Source of the DNA: Cupriavidus pauculus
Lineage (GTDB): Bacteria > Pseudomonadota > Gammaproteobacteria > Burkholderiales > Burkholderiaceae
Assembly: GCF_002858765.1 (NCBI RefSeq)
Contig: NZ_PJRP01000006.1
Location: 62,001-126,000 of the forward strand
Direction of reading: 5' to 3'
DNA length: 64,000 bases
In this document: positions 43,758-52,182 of the stretch, piece by piece
Position numbering within the stretch: position 1 is the stretch's first letter
Layout: every line of letters begins with the position of its first letter
Program-made: the position numbers and the translations under genes
Notes under the pieces: generated by a model
Told to the model about the DNA's origin: nothing
Database searches by the model: none
What the model saw: the letters and a program-made list of their open reading frames with translations, nothing else

Positions 43758-44414
43758 TCAGCGAAGCGTCTGTACCAGCCCGCGGCGCTGCGCTTCGAGG
43801 ATGGCCTCCACGCGGCTGACCACGCCAAGATGGTCCAGGATGGCCGCCACGTGCACGCGCACGGTGTTTTCGGACAAGCCCAGGTGATAGGCGATGACCT
43901 TGTTCGATCGGCCCAGGCTCAGTTGCGTCAGTACCTCCAGCTGGCGCGGCGTGAGCTGGCTCGGTTCGTAGGCCGGGGCATTGCCGGAGGCAGGGTTGCT
44001 CGTGCCGGGGCCGTAGCCGCTGCCATCGGCCGGAAAATGCGTGCCGCCCGACAGGCAGCAGGCGATGGCGCGCTCGATGTCCACCGCATCGGCCGACTTG
44101 GGCAGGAATCCGGCGATCTCCCGACGCGATTCGGCCGGAATCGCATCGATATGCGAGGTGCCCGAGACGATCAGGATGCGCGCCGCGGCAAAGTGCCGGC
44201 GCAGCACCTTGATGCCTTCGATGCCGTTCAGGCCGGGCATCTGGATGTCCAGCAGCAGGATGTCCACGGGCTGGCTGGCGTGGGCCTGCACGGCCTCCAT
44301 GACCGATCCGGCCTCGATGATCGACGCCACGCTGGGGCTGTCGGCCAGCAGCAGCTTCAGCCCCGTGCGAAACAGGGTGTGGTCATCGATCAGCAGAAGT
44401 CGGGCACGCGACAT
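43758..44414 (-). CDS. LuxR/NarL-type response regulator
   Basis: 218 residues. Receiver domain with LLLIDDHTLFRTGL and phosphoacceptor LLLDIQMPGLNG; C-terminal LuxR helix-turn-helix LTPRQLEVLTQLSLGRSNKVIAYHLGLSENTVRVHVAAILDHLG. Start MSRARLLLIDDH at 44414. First gene of a two-gene operon with the hybrid kinase. The two receivers suggest a phosphorelay or competition for phosphate. No target is apparent; the neighbouring aldehyde dehydrogenase is a candidate. Confidence 0.92.
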   Translation of the reverse strand: MSRARLLLIDDHTLFRTGLKLLLADSPSVASIIEAGSVMEAVQAHASQPVDILLLDIQMPGLNGIEGIKVLRRHFAAARILIVSGTSHIDAIPAESRREIAGFLPKSADAVDIERAIACCLSGGTHFPADGSGYGPGTSNPASGNAPAYEPSQLTPRQLEVLTQLSLGRSNKVIAYHLGLSENTVRVHVAAILDHLGVVSRVEAILEAQRRGLVQTLR

Positions 44415-44632
44415 GGAAAGATGCACAAAGTGCAGGGGGCGACATTGGGATTGATTGGACTGGATTCGACGCGCGTTGTCCATCGCCAGCATTGGGGGCG
44501 CGCCGGGGATCGGCGGCGCCTGCCCATGCCATGGATATCGGCCTCTAGTCCGGAAAGATTATTGGCAGCGTAGTTGGGCGGTGCCAGCATTTTCCCGTGG
44601 ACGAATTCCGCGACTTGTCCATACCACTTCTG

Positions 44633-44665
44633 ATACCCGCTCCTCCCGGCTGCGGGTATTTTTTT
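44633..44665 (+). terminator. Strong rho-independent terminator with no plus-strand gene before it
   Basis: ATACCCGC (44633-44640) pairs with GCGGGTAT (44652-44659) and is followed by an unbroken T tract to 44665, a textbook terminator reading rightward. Both flanking genes read leftward, so it must end some other transcript. Confidence 0.75.
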
Positions 44666-44705
44666 GTCCCGACCCAGGCCAATCAGGCCAGCCAGGCCGG
44701 TGTGG

Positions 44706-45401
44706 TCAGACCGGAATCGACAGCGGGCCGGCCGTTACGTCCCAGGTGGTGGCGTCGAGGAACCAGCGCGCCGCGTGCGGGCCATGCAGCACGCAGCGGT
44801 CGTCCGACACGCGCAGCCAGTTGCCTTCCGGCAGGCCCAGTACCGGGGTGTCCGGCGACAGCGTGGTGAACTCGGCCAGTCGCTGGTCGCGCGTTTCGCC
44901 ACGGAAACCTTCGATTTCCAGGTTGTAGTAGTGCGGGTTGATCTGGAACGGCACCAGGTTCAGCGCGTCGAAGCCGCCCGGGTCTACCACCGGCATGTCG
45001 TTGGTCGTGCGGATGGTCGGCGTGGCCAGGTTGGACCCGGCACTCCAGCCGATATAGCGCGCGGCGCCGCTGCGCACGCGGGCGGTCATGGGCGCCAGCA
45101 GGCCCTGCTGGCGCAGCACCTGCAGCAGGCGGAAGGTATTGCCGCCGCCCACCACGATCAGCGTGGCGGCGTTGACCGCGGCCAGGGTGTCGGCCTGCTC
45201 GTGCAGCGACTGCACCGCGATGCCGCCCTGCGCAAAGGCCTCGCGCACCTGGGCGGCGTAGCCGTCCCAGTCGCGTGTCACGCCCGCGTAGGGAACGAAC
45301 AGGGCGTCTGTGCGGCCTTCGGCCAGTTCGGCGATGGCTTGGGCGGCGTGAACGAGGTAGCCCTCGTCCGAGGTCGAGTTGCTGAGCAGAAGCAGGTCCA
45401 T
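44706..45401 (-). CDS. pepE: Dipeptidase E (aspartyl dipeptidase)
   Basis: Cytoplasmic serine peptidase of family S51 that cleaves Asp-X dipeptides. With start MDLLLLSNSTSDEG at 45401 (231 residues), the triad falls at Ser120 (GWSAGSN), His157 (NPHYYN) and Glu192 (LPEGNW), the same numbers as reported for Salmonella PepE. That agreement supports the chosen start over an extension to 45464. It lies downstream of the ABC importer/phosphodiesterase genes on the same strand. Confidence 0.92.
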   Translation of the reverse strand: MDLLLLSNSTSDEGYLVHAAQAIAELAEGRTDALFVPYAGVTRDWDGYAAQVREAFAQGGIAVQSLHEQADTLAAVNAATLIVVGGGNTFRLLQVLRQQGLLAPMTARVRSGAARYIGWSAGSNLATPTIRTTNDMPVVDPGGFDALNLVPFQINPHYYNLEIEGFRGETRDQRLAEFTTLSPDTPVLGLPEGNWLRVSDDRCVLHGPHAARWFLDATTWDVTAGPLSIPV

Positions 45402-45512
45402 GTCGGGGTGTCGCAGAGTTCCGCCTGGCGGAACATTGGTCCGTAAATCGATAGAAGCCGACAATGGTACGCCAATGGCACTGCAACGCGCACGGTGCGT
45501 GCGCCGCTGCTG

Positions 45513-46367
45513 TCAGTCGATCAGCTTGCCGTCCGCGTCAAAGAACGGGTGGCGCGCCCCGTGGTCGCCGATGGCGGCCAGATGCGTGACCAGGCCGTGC
45601 AGCGGATGCCACCAGTGCAGCAGGTAGCCCGGCGGCTCCATGCGGAAGCACGACGGCGCCTGCGGGTCCAGGTCCAGCGCCACCTGATGCGCGGGGCCGG
45701 GTGCTGTCATGGCGATAGTGCCGCCAAAGCGGCGCGTGATCTGCCGGTGCAGATGGCCGCAGATCACGCGTTCCACGTGCGGATGGCGGGCGATGACCGC
45801 TTCCAGCCCAGCCGCGTTGTCCAGCCCCTGCACGTCCATGTGGCCGATGCCGGTATGGAACGGCGGATGGTGCAGCATGACCAGCGTCGGCCGCTGCGGC
45901 GCGGCGGACAGCGCGGCATCGAGCCAGGCCAGCCCATCGGCGTCGACGCGGCCGCCCGGCTTGCCGGGCACGGTGCAGTCGAACGCCACCAGCCGCAGCG
46001 GGCCGGCATCGATGGCGTAGTGCACCGGCGCCTCGCCGTCGCCATTGGCGAACAGGTAGTCGTGATCGGCAAACACGCTGCGCAGCGACGAGCGGTGGTC
46101 GTGGTTGCCGGGCAGCAGCTTCACCGGCATCGGCAGGCGCTGCAGGATGTCGCGCAGGAAGCGATATTCGTGGACGTCGCCAAAGTCGACCAGGTCGCCG
46201 GTGACCACCACCATATCGGGCAGTTGCGGGGCGGCCAGCAGCGTGTCGATGGCGGTGTGCAGCGCGCCGGCGGTGTCCACCATGCGGTAGGACAGCTTGC
46301 CGCCGGCCTTGATGTGCAGATCGGTCAGTTGCGCCACCAGGTAGGGCGCCGGGTTTGCGAGGGTCAT
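45513..46367 (-). CDS. Class III metallophosphodiesterase (CpdA/GpdQ-like)
   Basis: 284 residues, dinuclear-metal phosphoesterase. All blocks are present: QLTDLHI, VVTGDLVDFG, PGNHDHR, MLHHPPF and ICGHLHRQ. It could act on cyclic nucleotides or on glycerophosphodiesters. ATG 46367 overlaps the ATPase gene stop as ATGA, so it is translationally coupled to an importer, which favours a role on the imported compound. No signal peptide, so it works in the cytoplasm. Confidence 0.88.
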   Translation of the reverse strand: MTLANPAPYLVAQLTDLHIKAGGKLSYRMVDTAGALHTAIDTLLAAPQLPDMVVVTGDLVDFGDVHEYRFLRDILQRLPMPVKLLPGNHDHRSSLRSVFADHDYLFANGDGEAPVHYAIDAGPLRLVAFDCTVPGKPGGRVDADGLAWLDAALSAAPQRPTLVMLHHPPFHTGIGHMDVQGLDNAAGLEAVIARHPHVERVICGHLHRQITRRFGGTIAMTAPGPAHQVALDLDPQAPSCFRMEPPGYLLHWWHPLHGLVTHLAAIGDHGARHPFFDADGKLID

Positions 46368-47422
46368 GCGGCTTGGCAAAGCGTAATCAGGTGTTGGGTA
46401 TCGATGCGCAGGCCCACGCGGGTGCCGGCGGCCCAGGCATCGCGGCGGGCGGTGTCGACGATCAGCGGCGTGGTGGCGCCTACGTCCACCAGCAGCCGCG
46501 TGTGGTTGCCCAGGAACAGCGCGGTGACGACCGTGCCTTCCACATGGGCATCGTCGGCGTGCACCAGTGCTACGTCCTCGGGCCGGAACATTAGGCGCGC
46601 GGTCGACGTCGTCGGCGCATCGTCGGGCGGCCCCATCGGCACCGTGCCGCCCGGCACGCGCCAGCGGCCCGCCTCGGCCGTGCCCGGCAGGTGGTTCATG
46701 GTGCCGATGAAGTCGGCCACGAACGCGTTGGCCGGGGCGCGGTAGATTTCCTGCGGCGTGCCGGTCTGGGCAATGCGCCCCTTGTCCATCACGATGATGC
46801 GGTCGCCCAGCGCCATGGCTTCGGCCTGGTCATGCGTGACGTACACGGCGGTGATGTGCAGGCTGCGCAGCAACTGGTTGATGTCGGCGCGCAGCGCATC
46901 GCGCAGCTTGGCATCGAGCGCGGTCAGCGGTTCGTCCAGCAGCAGCACGCGCGGCTGCACGGCGATGGCGCGCGCCAGCGCCACGCGCTGGCGCTGGCCG
47001 CCCGACAACTGGTCGATGCGGCGGTCCGCAAACGGCTCCAGATGCATCATGGCCAGCATCTCGTCCACGCGGCGGCGGCACACGGCGCCGTCCACACGCC
47101 GCACGCGCAGGCCGTAGGCAATGTTCTCGGCCACGCTCATGTTCGGGAACAGCGCGTAGTTCTGGAACACCATGCCCACGCCGCGCTGCTCGATGGGCTG
47201 GTCGGTCACGCGCGTGTCGCCAAACAAGACGTCGCCACCGGCATCGGGCTGCTCCAGCCCGGCGATGATGCGCAGCGTGGTGGTCTTGCCGCAGCCCGAC
47301 GGCCCCAGCAGCACCACGGTTTCGCCGGCGCCGATATCCAGGTCCAGCGGCTGCAGTGCCAGCGTGCCGTCTGCGAACGTCTTGGCGCACTGGCGCAGGC
47401 GGATGGGGGTGGGCTCATGCAT
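46364..47422 (-). CDS. ABC importer ATP-binding subunit
   Basis: 352 residues. Walker A GPSGCGKTTT, Q-loop MVFQNYALFPNMSVAENI, signature LSGGQRQRVALARAI, Walker B VLLLDEPLTALD and the switch His in VYVTHDQAEAM. A C-terminal TOBE domain from about residue 270 places it with the spermidine/iron/2-aminoethylphosphonate importer ATPases. Its start overlaps the upstream permease gene by 8 bases. Confidence 0.92.
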   Translation of the reverse strand: MHEPTPIRLRQCAKTFADGTLALQPLDLDIGAGETVVLLGPSGCGKTTTLRIIAGLEQPDAGGDVLFGDTRVTDQPIEQRGVGMVFQNYALFPNMSVAENIAYGLRVRRVDGAVCRRRVDEMLAMMHLEPFADRRIDQLSGGQRQRVALARAIAVQPRVLLLDEPLTALDAKLRDALRADINQLLRSLHITAVYVTHDQAEAMALGDRIIVMDKGRIAQTGTPQEIYRAPANAFVADFIGTMNHLPGTAEAGRWRVPGGTVPMGPPDDAPTTSTARLMFRPEDVALVHADDAHVEGTVVTALFLGNHTRLLVDVGATTPLIVDTARRDAWAAGTRVGLRIDTQHLITLCQAA

Positions 47423-48299
47423 GGCGGCTTTCGGCTACGGTGGGGGCGGTCTGGGGCAGGGCGACGGGTGCGTCCTGGACGGGTTCGGCAACGGTCGCGT
47501 GGCGGCGCGTGCGGGCCCCCAACGCGCTGACGGCCTGCATGAACACCAGCATCGGAATGATCATGACGAAGAACACGATGGTGTAGGCAGACCCGATTTC
47601 GAGGCGCATCGATGCGTAGCTGTCGGCCAGGCCCACGGGCAGTGTCTGCGTGGTGGGGGTATGCAGCATCCAGGTCAGGTTGAACTCGCCCACCGACAGC
47701 GTCACCACCATCAGCGCGCCGGCCAGGATGCCCTGGCGGCAGTTCGGCAGCACCACCGTGAAGAAGCGCTGCAGGCGCGTGGCGCCCAGGCTGGCGGCGG
47801 CGTCTTCGAGCGTGCGGATGTCGATGGCCGACAGGATGGCCAGCACGGCACGCACCATGAACGGCAGCGTGAACACCACGTGGCCGATCAGGATGAACAC
47901 CCAGCTCGTGCGCAGGCCCTGCCAGCTGCCGTAGAGCAGGATCAGGCCCAGCGCTGTGGCCAGCCCGGGCAGCGCCACGGGCAGCATCAGCAGTTCCTCG
48001 ATCAACCGGGTGACGCGGTTGCGCCGCAGCGCCATGTAGTACGCGGCGGGCACGCCGATCACCAGCGTGCAGGCCACGCAGGCCAGCGCGATGCCCAGCG
48101 ACAGGAAGATGGTATTGCGATACAGCGACCAGACTTCCTCAAGCCAGCGCGTGGTCAGCCCGCTCGACAGGCCCACGAAGATGTTGTTGGTCAGTCCGGC
48201 CAGCACGGACAGCACCACGGGCACGGTCATGAAGGCGCAGACCAGCAGGGTCAGCGTGAGTTGCAGCCAGTAGCCGGCGCGGCGGGGTTGGGCGGTCAT
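47415..48299 (-). CDS. ABC importer permease 2
   Basis: 294 residues, six helices. The EAA loop reads EDAAASLGATRLQRFFTVVLPNCRQGI. A Pro/Ala-rich cytoplasmic tail follows the last helix. Family resemblance is to PotC/PhnV-type permeases. It partners the permease encoded 39 bases upstream. Confidence 0.9.
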   Translation of the reverse strand: MTAQPRRAGYWLQLTLTLLVCAFMTVPVVLSVLAGLTNNIFVGLSSGLTTRWLEEVWSLYRNTIFLSLGIALACVACTLVIGVPAAYYMALRRNRVTRLIEELLMLPVALPGLATALGLILLYGSWQGLRTSWVFILIGHVVFTLPFMVRAVLAILSAIDIRTLEDAAASLGATRLQRFFTVVLPNCRQGILAGALMVVTLSVGEFNLTWMLHTPTTQTLPVGLADSYASMRLEIGSAYTIVFFVMIIPMLVFMQAVSALGARTRRHATVAEPVQDAPVALPQTAPTVAESRHA

Positions 48300-48338
48300 C
48301 GATAGTCCTCGGCAATGTGCGTTTGACCGGATGGCCTC

Positions 48339-49157
48339 TCAGGCGGTGGCGGCGACGGTATCGCCGGAGTACCAGCGGGCCAGCGCCAGCAGGGCCCAGG
48401 TCACCACGCCAAGCAGGATCGACAGCGCGGCGGCCATGCCGAAGTTGGCGTAGTTGGTGAATTCGTTGTAGATCGTCAGCGGCAGCACGTCGAGCTGCGT
48501 GGCCAGCGTGAAGGCCGTGCCGAACGCGCCCATGCTGGTGGCAAAGCAGATGGCGCCGCTGGACAGCATGGCTGGCATCAGCGCGGGCAGCATCACGTCG
48601 CGCACCACGCGCCAGGGGCTGGCGCCCAGCGAGCGCGCGGCTTCCTCCAGCGACGGGTCGAGCTTTTCCACGGCGGCCATCACGGTCAGGATCACGCGTG
48701 GAATCGAGAAATAGAGATAGCCGACGAACAGTCCGGCCAGCCCGTAGGCAAAGGTCCAGCGCTCGCCCGTGAGCAAATCGCCGATGCTGGCCAGCAGGCC
48801 GTTGCGGCCACCGAGCATGATGACCATGAAGCCGATCACCACGCCGGGGAAGGCCAGCGGGAAGGTCAGCATGGCCACCAGCACCGGCTTGCCCGGCACC
48901 GGGTGGCGCTGCAGGAAGGTGCCGGCGATGCCGGCGATCACCAGCGTGGCCAGCGTGACCAGCGCGGACAGCACCACGGTCACCATCAGGCTGTGCAGAT
49001 AGCGGGCGCTGGTCAGCACGGTCCAGTAGACCCCCGCGCCGTCCCTGCCGGTCAGGCTGACTTCGATCAGCCGTGCCATCGGCAGGCAGAAGAACGCCAG
49101 GAACACGAGCAGCGCGGGCAGCGCGAACAGGAAGAGGGCGGGGGATCGCTGGGTCAT
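48339..49157 (-). CDS. ABC importer permease 1
   Basis: 272 residues, six helices; EAA loop EEAARSLGASPWRVVRDVMLPALMPAMLSSG. Resembles PotB/PhnU-type permeases. The ATG at 49157 is chosen since the frame extends 64 codons upstream into the binding-protein gene without a ribosome site. Forms the membrane heterodimer with permease 2. Confidence 0.9.
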   Translation of the reverse strand: MTQRSPALFLFALPALLVFLAFFCLPMARLIEVSLTGRDGAGVYWTVLTSARYLHSLMVTVVLSALVTLATLVIAGIAGTFLQRHPVPGKPVLVAMLTFPLAFPGVVIGFMVIMLGGRNGLLASIGDLLTGERWTFAYGLAGLFVGYLYFSIPRVILTVMAAVEKLDPSLEEAARSLGASPWRVVRDVMLPALMPAMLSSGAICFATSMGAFGTAFTLATQLDVLPLTIYNEFTNYANFGMAAALSILLGVVTWALLALARWYSGDTVAATA

Positions 49158-49180
49158 GATGGGGGTGCGGGCCGGCTGGC

Positions 49181-50215
49181 TTAGCGCACTTCCTTCAGGT
49201 ACTGGTCGCTGAAAGCCTTCTGCGACTGGGCCATCTTGCCGAAGTCCACCGGCTTGGCGCGGGCGTAGTCGGCGGCGGGCAGGAAGCGCGACTGCACTTC
49301 GGCCGGCATCGGCACATTGCGCACCGGACGCAGGTAGGCGTTGGCCCACAGCGCCTGGCCCTGGTCGGACAGCACGAAGTCCAGCACCTTGCGGCCATCG
49401 GCGGCGTGCGGGGCGTTGTTGACCAGGCTCATCACGTAGGGCACCACCAGCGTGCCTTCCTTCGGGATCACGAAGGCCACGTTGGCGCGGTCCTTGTACT
49501 TGGCCCGGTAGGCGTTGAAGTCATAGTCCAGCAGGATGGGGATCTCGCCAGACAGCACGCGCGCGTAGGCGGTCTGCTTCGGCACGATGGGCTGGTTCTT
49601 CTGCAGGTCGCGGAAGTACTTGAAGGCCGGGCCGAAGTTGTCGAGCGAACCGCCCATGGCCTGGTTCACGGCCACGGCGCCCACATAGCCGACAAAGGCG
49701 CTGGCCGGGTCGAGATAGCCCACCAGGCCCTTGTATTCGGGCTTGAGCAGGTCGGCCCACGACTGCGGCACGGGCTTGCCGCGCAGCGCGTCGACGTTGA
49801 CCATGAAGCCCAGCGTGCCCGAGTGGATGGCGAACCAGTTGCCTTGCGGGTCTTTCAGGCCGTCGGGGATGTCGTTCCAGTGGGCCGGCTTGTACGGCTG
49901 CGTCACGCCATCAGCCTTGGCCTGGATGCCGAACGTCACGCCCAGGTAGGTCACGTCGGCCACCGGGGCGGCCTTTTCGGCCACCAGTTGCGCCAGCGAC
50001 TGGCCCGAGTTCTTGTTGTCGAACGGCACGGTGACGCCGGTCTTTTCCTTGATCGCGCGGATCTGTGCGGCCCAGTCGGCCCATTCGGGCGGGCAGTTGT
50101 AGCAGATGGCCGTCTGCGCGGCGGCGCCCTGGCTGAAGGCGGCAAAAATGGTGGCGACAGCGGCGGCGGTGGCCAGCCAGCGCAGCGGACGGCGCCAGAA
50201 GGATTGCGTCGACAT
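49181..50215 (-). CDS. ABC importer periplasmic binding protein
   Basis: 344 residues. Signal peptide to about residue 33 (AAFSQGAAA-QTAI). The mature start has ICYNCPPEW, two cysteines spaced for a disulfide or ligand contact. GTLVVPYVMSLVNNAPHAADGRKVLDFVLSDQGQALWA is typical of the Fe3+/spermidine/phosphonate receptor cluster. The ligand is not determined; the coupled phosphodiesterase suggests a phosphate ester. Confidence 0.88.
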   Translation of the reverse strand: MSTQSFWRRPLRWLATAAAVATIFAAFSQGAAAQTAICYNCPPEWADWAAQIRAIKEKTGVTVPFDNKNSGQSLAQLVAEKAAPVADVTYLGVTFGIQAKADGVTQPYKPAHWNDIPDGLKDPQGNWFAIHSGTLGFMVNVDALRGKPVPQSWADLLKPEYKGLVGYLDPASAFVGYVGAVAVNQAMGGSLDNFGPAFKYFRDLQKNQPIVPKQTAYARVLSGEIPILLDYDFNAYRAKYKDRANVAFVIPKEGTLVVPYVMSLVNNAPHAADGRKVLDFVLSDQGQALWANAYLRPVRNVPMPAEVQSRFLPAADYARAKPVDFGKMAQSQKAFSDQYLKEVR

Positions 50216-50262
50216 GTAAGGCTCCCTGGTTAGGTCAGTCGGTCAGTCGGTGGTCGGTCGGA

Positions 50263-51351
50263 TCAGGCAGGAACTGCGGGCGCGCTGACGGTGCCCTCGA
50301 TACGTAATGCGTGCGGCAGCAGCGTGGCGTTGCCATCGGCGCCGGCCGAGCCAACGTCCAGCCGGTGCAACAGCTGCGTGATGGCCTGCGTGCCGATATC
50401 GGCATTGGGCTGCACCACGGTGGCCAGCGGCGGCTCCACGAGCGCGCCCAGGGCGATACCGTCGTAGCCCAGTACCGAGACATCGCGCGGCACGCGCAGG
50501 CCCAGGCGCTTGAGATCGGAAATCACGCCGATGGCGAGCAGGTCGTTGGTGCAGAAGAATGCGGTGGGCGCGTCGGGCTGGGCCATCAGCGCCTGGATCT
50601 GCGGCGCGTTGCTGGCCGTGTGGGACGGCAGGTTGACCGGTTCGCGTATCGGCAGGCCGTGGTCGCGCATGGCATCGGCATAGCCGGCAAAGCGTTGCCG
50701 GGCGCGGTCGGATGCCGTAAAGGCGCCCGAAATCACGGCGATGCGCCGGTGGCCCGCAGCGATCAGCGCGTTCACACCCTCGCAGGCGCTGGTCTGGTTG
50801 TCCACCGAGACGGAATGCCGGCCATGCCCTGCGGCGTCGCGCGACACCTGGTTGTAGGCCAGCACATAAGGCACCGATTCTCGGTCGAGTTGGTCTAGTA
50901 CGGTGCTGTTGCTGGCGTCGGCCACGGTCAGGACCATGCCGTCGACGCGGTGGCGCAACAGGTATTCGACGCGTTCGCGTTCGCGGGCCGGTTCGTAGTT
51001 GCTCGTGACCAGCATCAGGGAGTAGCCTGCCGCCATGGCCGATTCTTCAATTCCGCGCCAGCATTCGGCAAACACCGCGTTGTCCAGCGTGGGCAGCATG
51101 ACACCGACGATGCGGGTGCGTTGCGCGCGCAGCTTGGCGCCCAGCAGGTTGGGGCGGAACGAGAGCCGCCGCGCGGCCTCATGCACGCGCTGGGCGGTGG
51201 CCTCGCGCACCAGTTGCGGATGGCTGAAGACGCGCGATGCGGTGGCCAGCGACACCTTTGCGGCCAGCGCCACGTCGGCGAGCGTCACCCCCTGGCCAGG
51301 TTCGGCGGATGCCAGGCGGGGCGGCAGGGCGGCGCGGCGGGGTGTTGGCAT
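50263..51351 (-). CDS. LacI family regulator of the ABC/phosphodiesterase operon
   Basis: 362 residues. The helix-turn-helix with hinge is VTLADVALAAKVSLATASRVFSHPQLVREATAQRVHEAARRLSFRPNLLGAKLR; the core starts IVGVMLPTLDNAVFAECWRGIE and resembles sugar or purine receptors. It precedes the importer genes on the same strand by 47 bases. A matching 16-bp palindrome lies 30 bases upstream of its start. Confidence 0.92.
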   Translation of the reverse strand: MPTPRRAALPPRLASAEPGQGVTLADVALAAKVSLATASRVFSHPQLVREATAQRVHEAARRLSFRPNLLGAKLRAQRTRIVGVMLPTLDNAVFAECWRGIEESAMAAGYSLMLVTSNYEPARERERVEYLLRHRVDGMVLTVADASNSTVLDQLDRESVPYVLAYNQVSRDAAGHGRHSVSVDNQTSACEGVNALIAAGHRRIAVISGAFTASDRARQRFAGYADAMRDHGLPIREPVNLPSHTASNAPQIQALMAQPDAPTAFFCTNDLLAIGVISDLKRLGLRVPRDVSVLGYDGIALGALVEPPLATVVQPNADIGTQAITQLLHRLDVGSAGADGNATLLPHALRIEGTVSAPAVPA

Positions 51352-51370
51352 GCATTCCTCATCTGATGGC

Positions 51371-51404
51371 GCACTTCAGGATGAAAACGTTTTCATTGAA
51401 GTGC
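51371..51404. promoter_or_regulatory. LacI-family operator, nested palindrome
   Basis: The core ATGAAAACGTTTTCAT (51381-51396) is a perfect 16-bp palindrome with the central CG typical of LacI/PurR-type sites. Outer arms GCACTTCA (51371-51378) and TGAAGTGC (51397-51404) also pair, offset by two bases. Its place just before the lacI-type gene indicates control of the whole operon. Confidence 0.8.
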
Positions 51405-51558
51405 CGAAAAATCAGGCGTCAAGGAATATTTGCGCTGCGCTGCCGCAAAACGGGCCGCGCAGGCTCCCGCGCCTGTCATCGTGGCGCATTGTCACGGGGC
51501 TCTGTGACGGGACGATGACAGGGGCGATGGCTGGGACGGTAGCTGGGCGGACGGTGTC

Positions 51559-51942
51559 TTACTTCGTCTTGGGCGCGGCGCTGAACGTCTTGTTGGCGAT
51601 CTTCCACACGCCGTCGATCTGCAGTAGGTTCATATAGTCGGTGAACGTCACCTCGGGGTAGTCCAGCACGATCTTGGCCGTGGCGGCGTTGCCCACCACG
51701 TCGAAGCTGGCGATATGGCGGCGGCGCTGGGCCTCGTCGGGCTGCGGCTGGCCCTGGAAGCGCTTCGAGAACTCTTCCACCGTCAGCGAATGCAGCGCGC
51801 CATCGCGGAACGAAATGATGCGGGCGTCGGCATGGAACGCCTGGAAGATGTACTCGGCCTTGCCCGTGCGATGGGCCTCCAGGTACTGCTCGAGCGGTGC
51901 CAGCGCGGGAATGTGCTGCGAGGTGGCGGCGTGTGCGGTCAT
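51559..51942 (-). CDS. NTF2-like protein (lumazine-binding-like family)
   Basis: 127 residues with the cone-shaped NTF2 fold: APLEQYLEAHRTGKAEYIFQAFHADARIISFRDGALHSLTVEEF at the N-terminus and VTFTDYMNLLQIDGVWKIANKTF at the C-terminus. This is the Lumazine_bd_2/SnoaL-like pattern. CGGAGGAACAGAC precedes ATG 51942. No catalytic residues can be assigned; function unknown. Confidence 0.78.
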   Translation of the reverse strand: MTAHAATSQHIPALAPLEQYLEAHRTGKAEYIFQAFHADARIISFRDGALHSLTVEEFSKRFQGQPQPDEAQRRRHIASFDVVGNAATAKIVLDYPEVTFTDYMNLLQIDGVWKIANKTFSAAPKTK

Positions 51943-52182
51943 GTCTGTTCCTCCGTGTTGAATCTGGTTGAGCCAGGCCAGGGGCGATCCTTCAGACCCG
52001 GTGGCTCCGTTCATTGTATCCGTGAATTGTATGCAAAATGGCTTTGCGGGTGGTCACGGGGCGCGGCGGGAAAATTTTGGTAACAGACTGGCGGGGTGGC
52101 GCGGTCAACCAACTGGCGCGCCGGACGTCAAACCGGCATTCCGGCACGCGATGTGCACGCACGACAAAGGGGACGGGCGCCT

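Noticed and set aside
43746..44573. A plus-strand frame that could have been the gene ended by the terminator at 44633
   Set aside because: It is the shadow of the response regulator gene, with His/Arg-rich composition and no domain.
46364..50215. Naming the importer as a 2-aminoethylphosphonate system (PhnSTUV)
   Set aside because: Subunit types resemble it, but no phnW/phnX-type genes are present and the coupled phosphodiesterase suggests another substrate, so no symbol was given.
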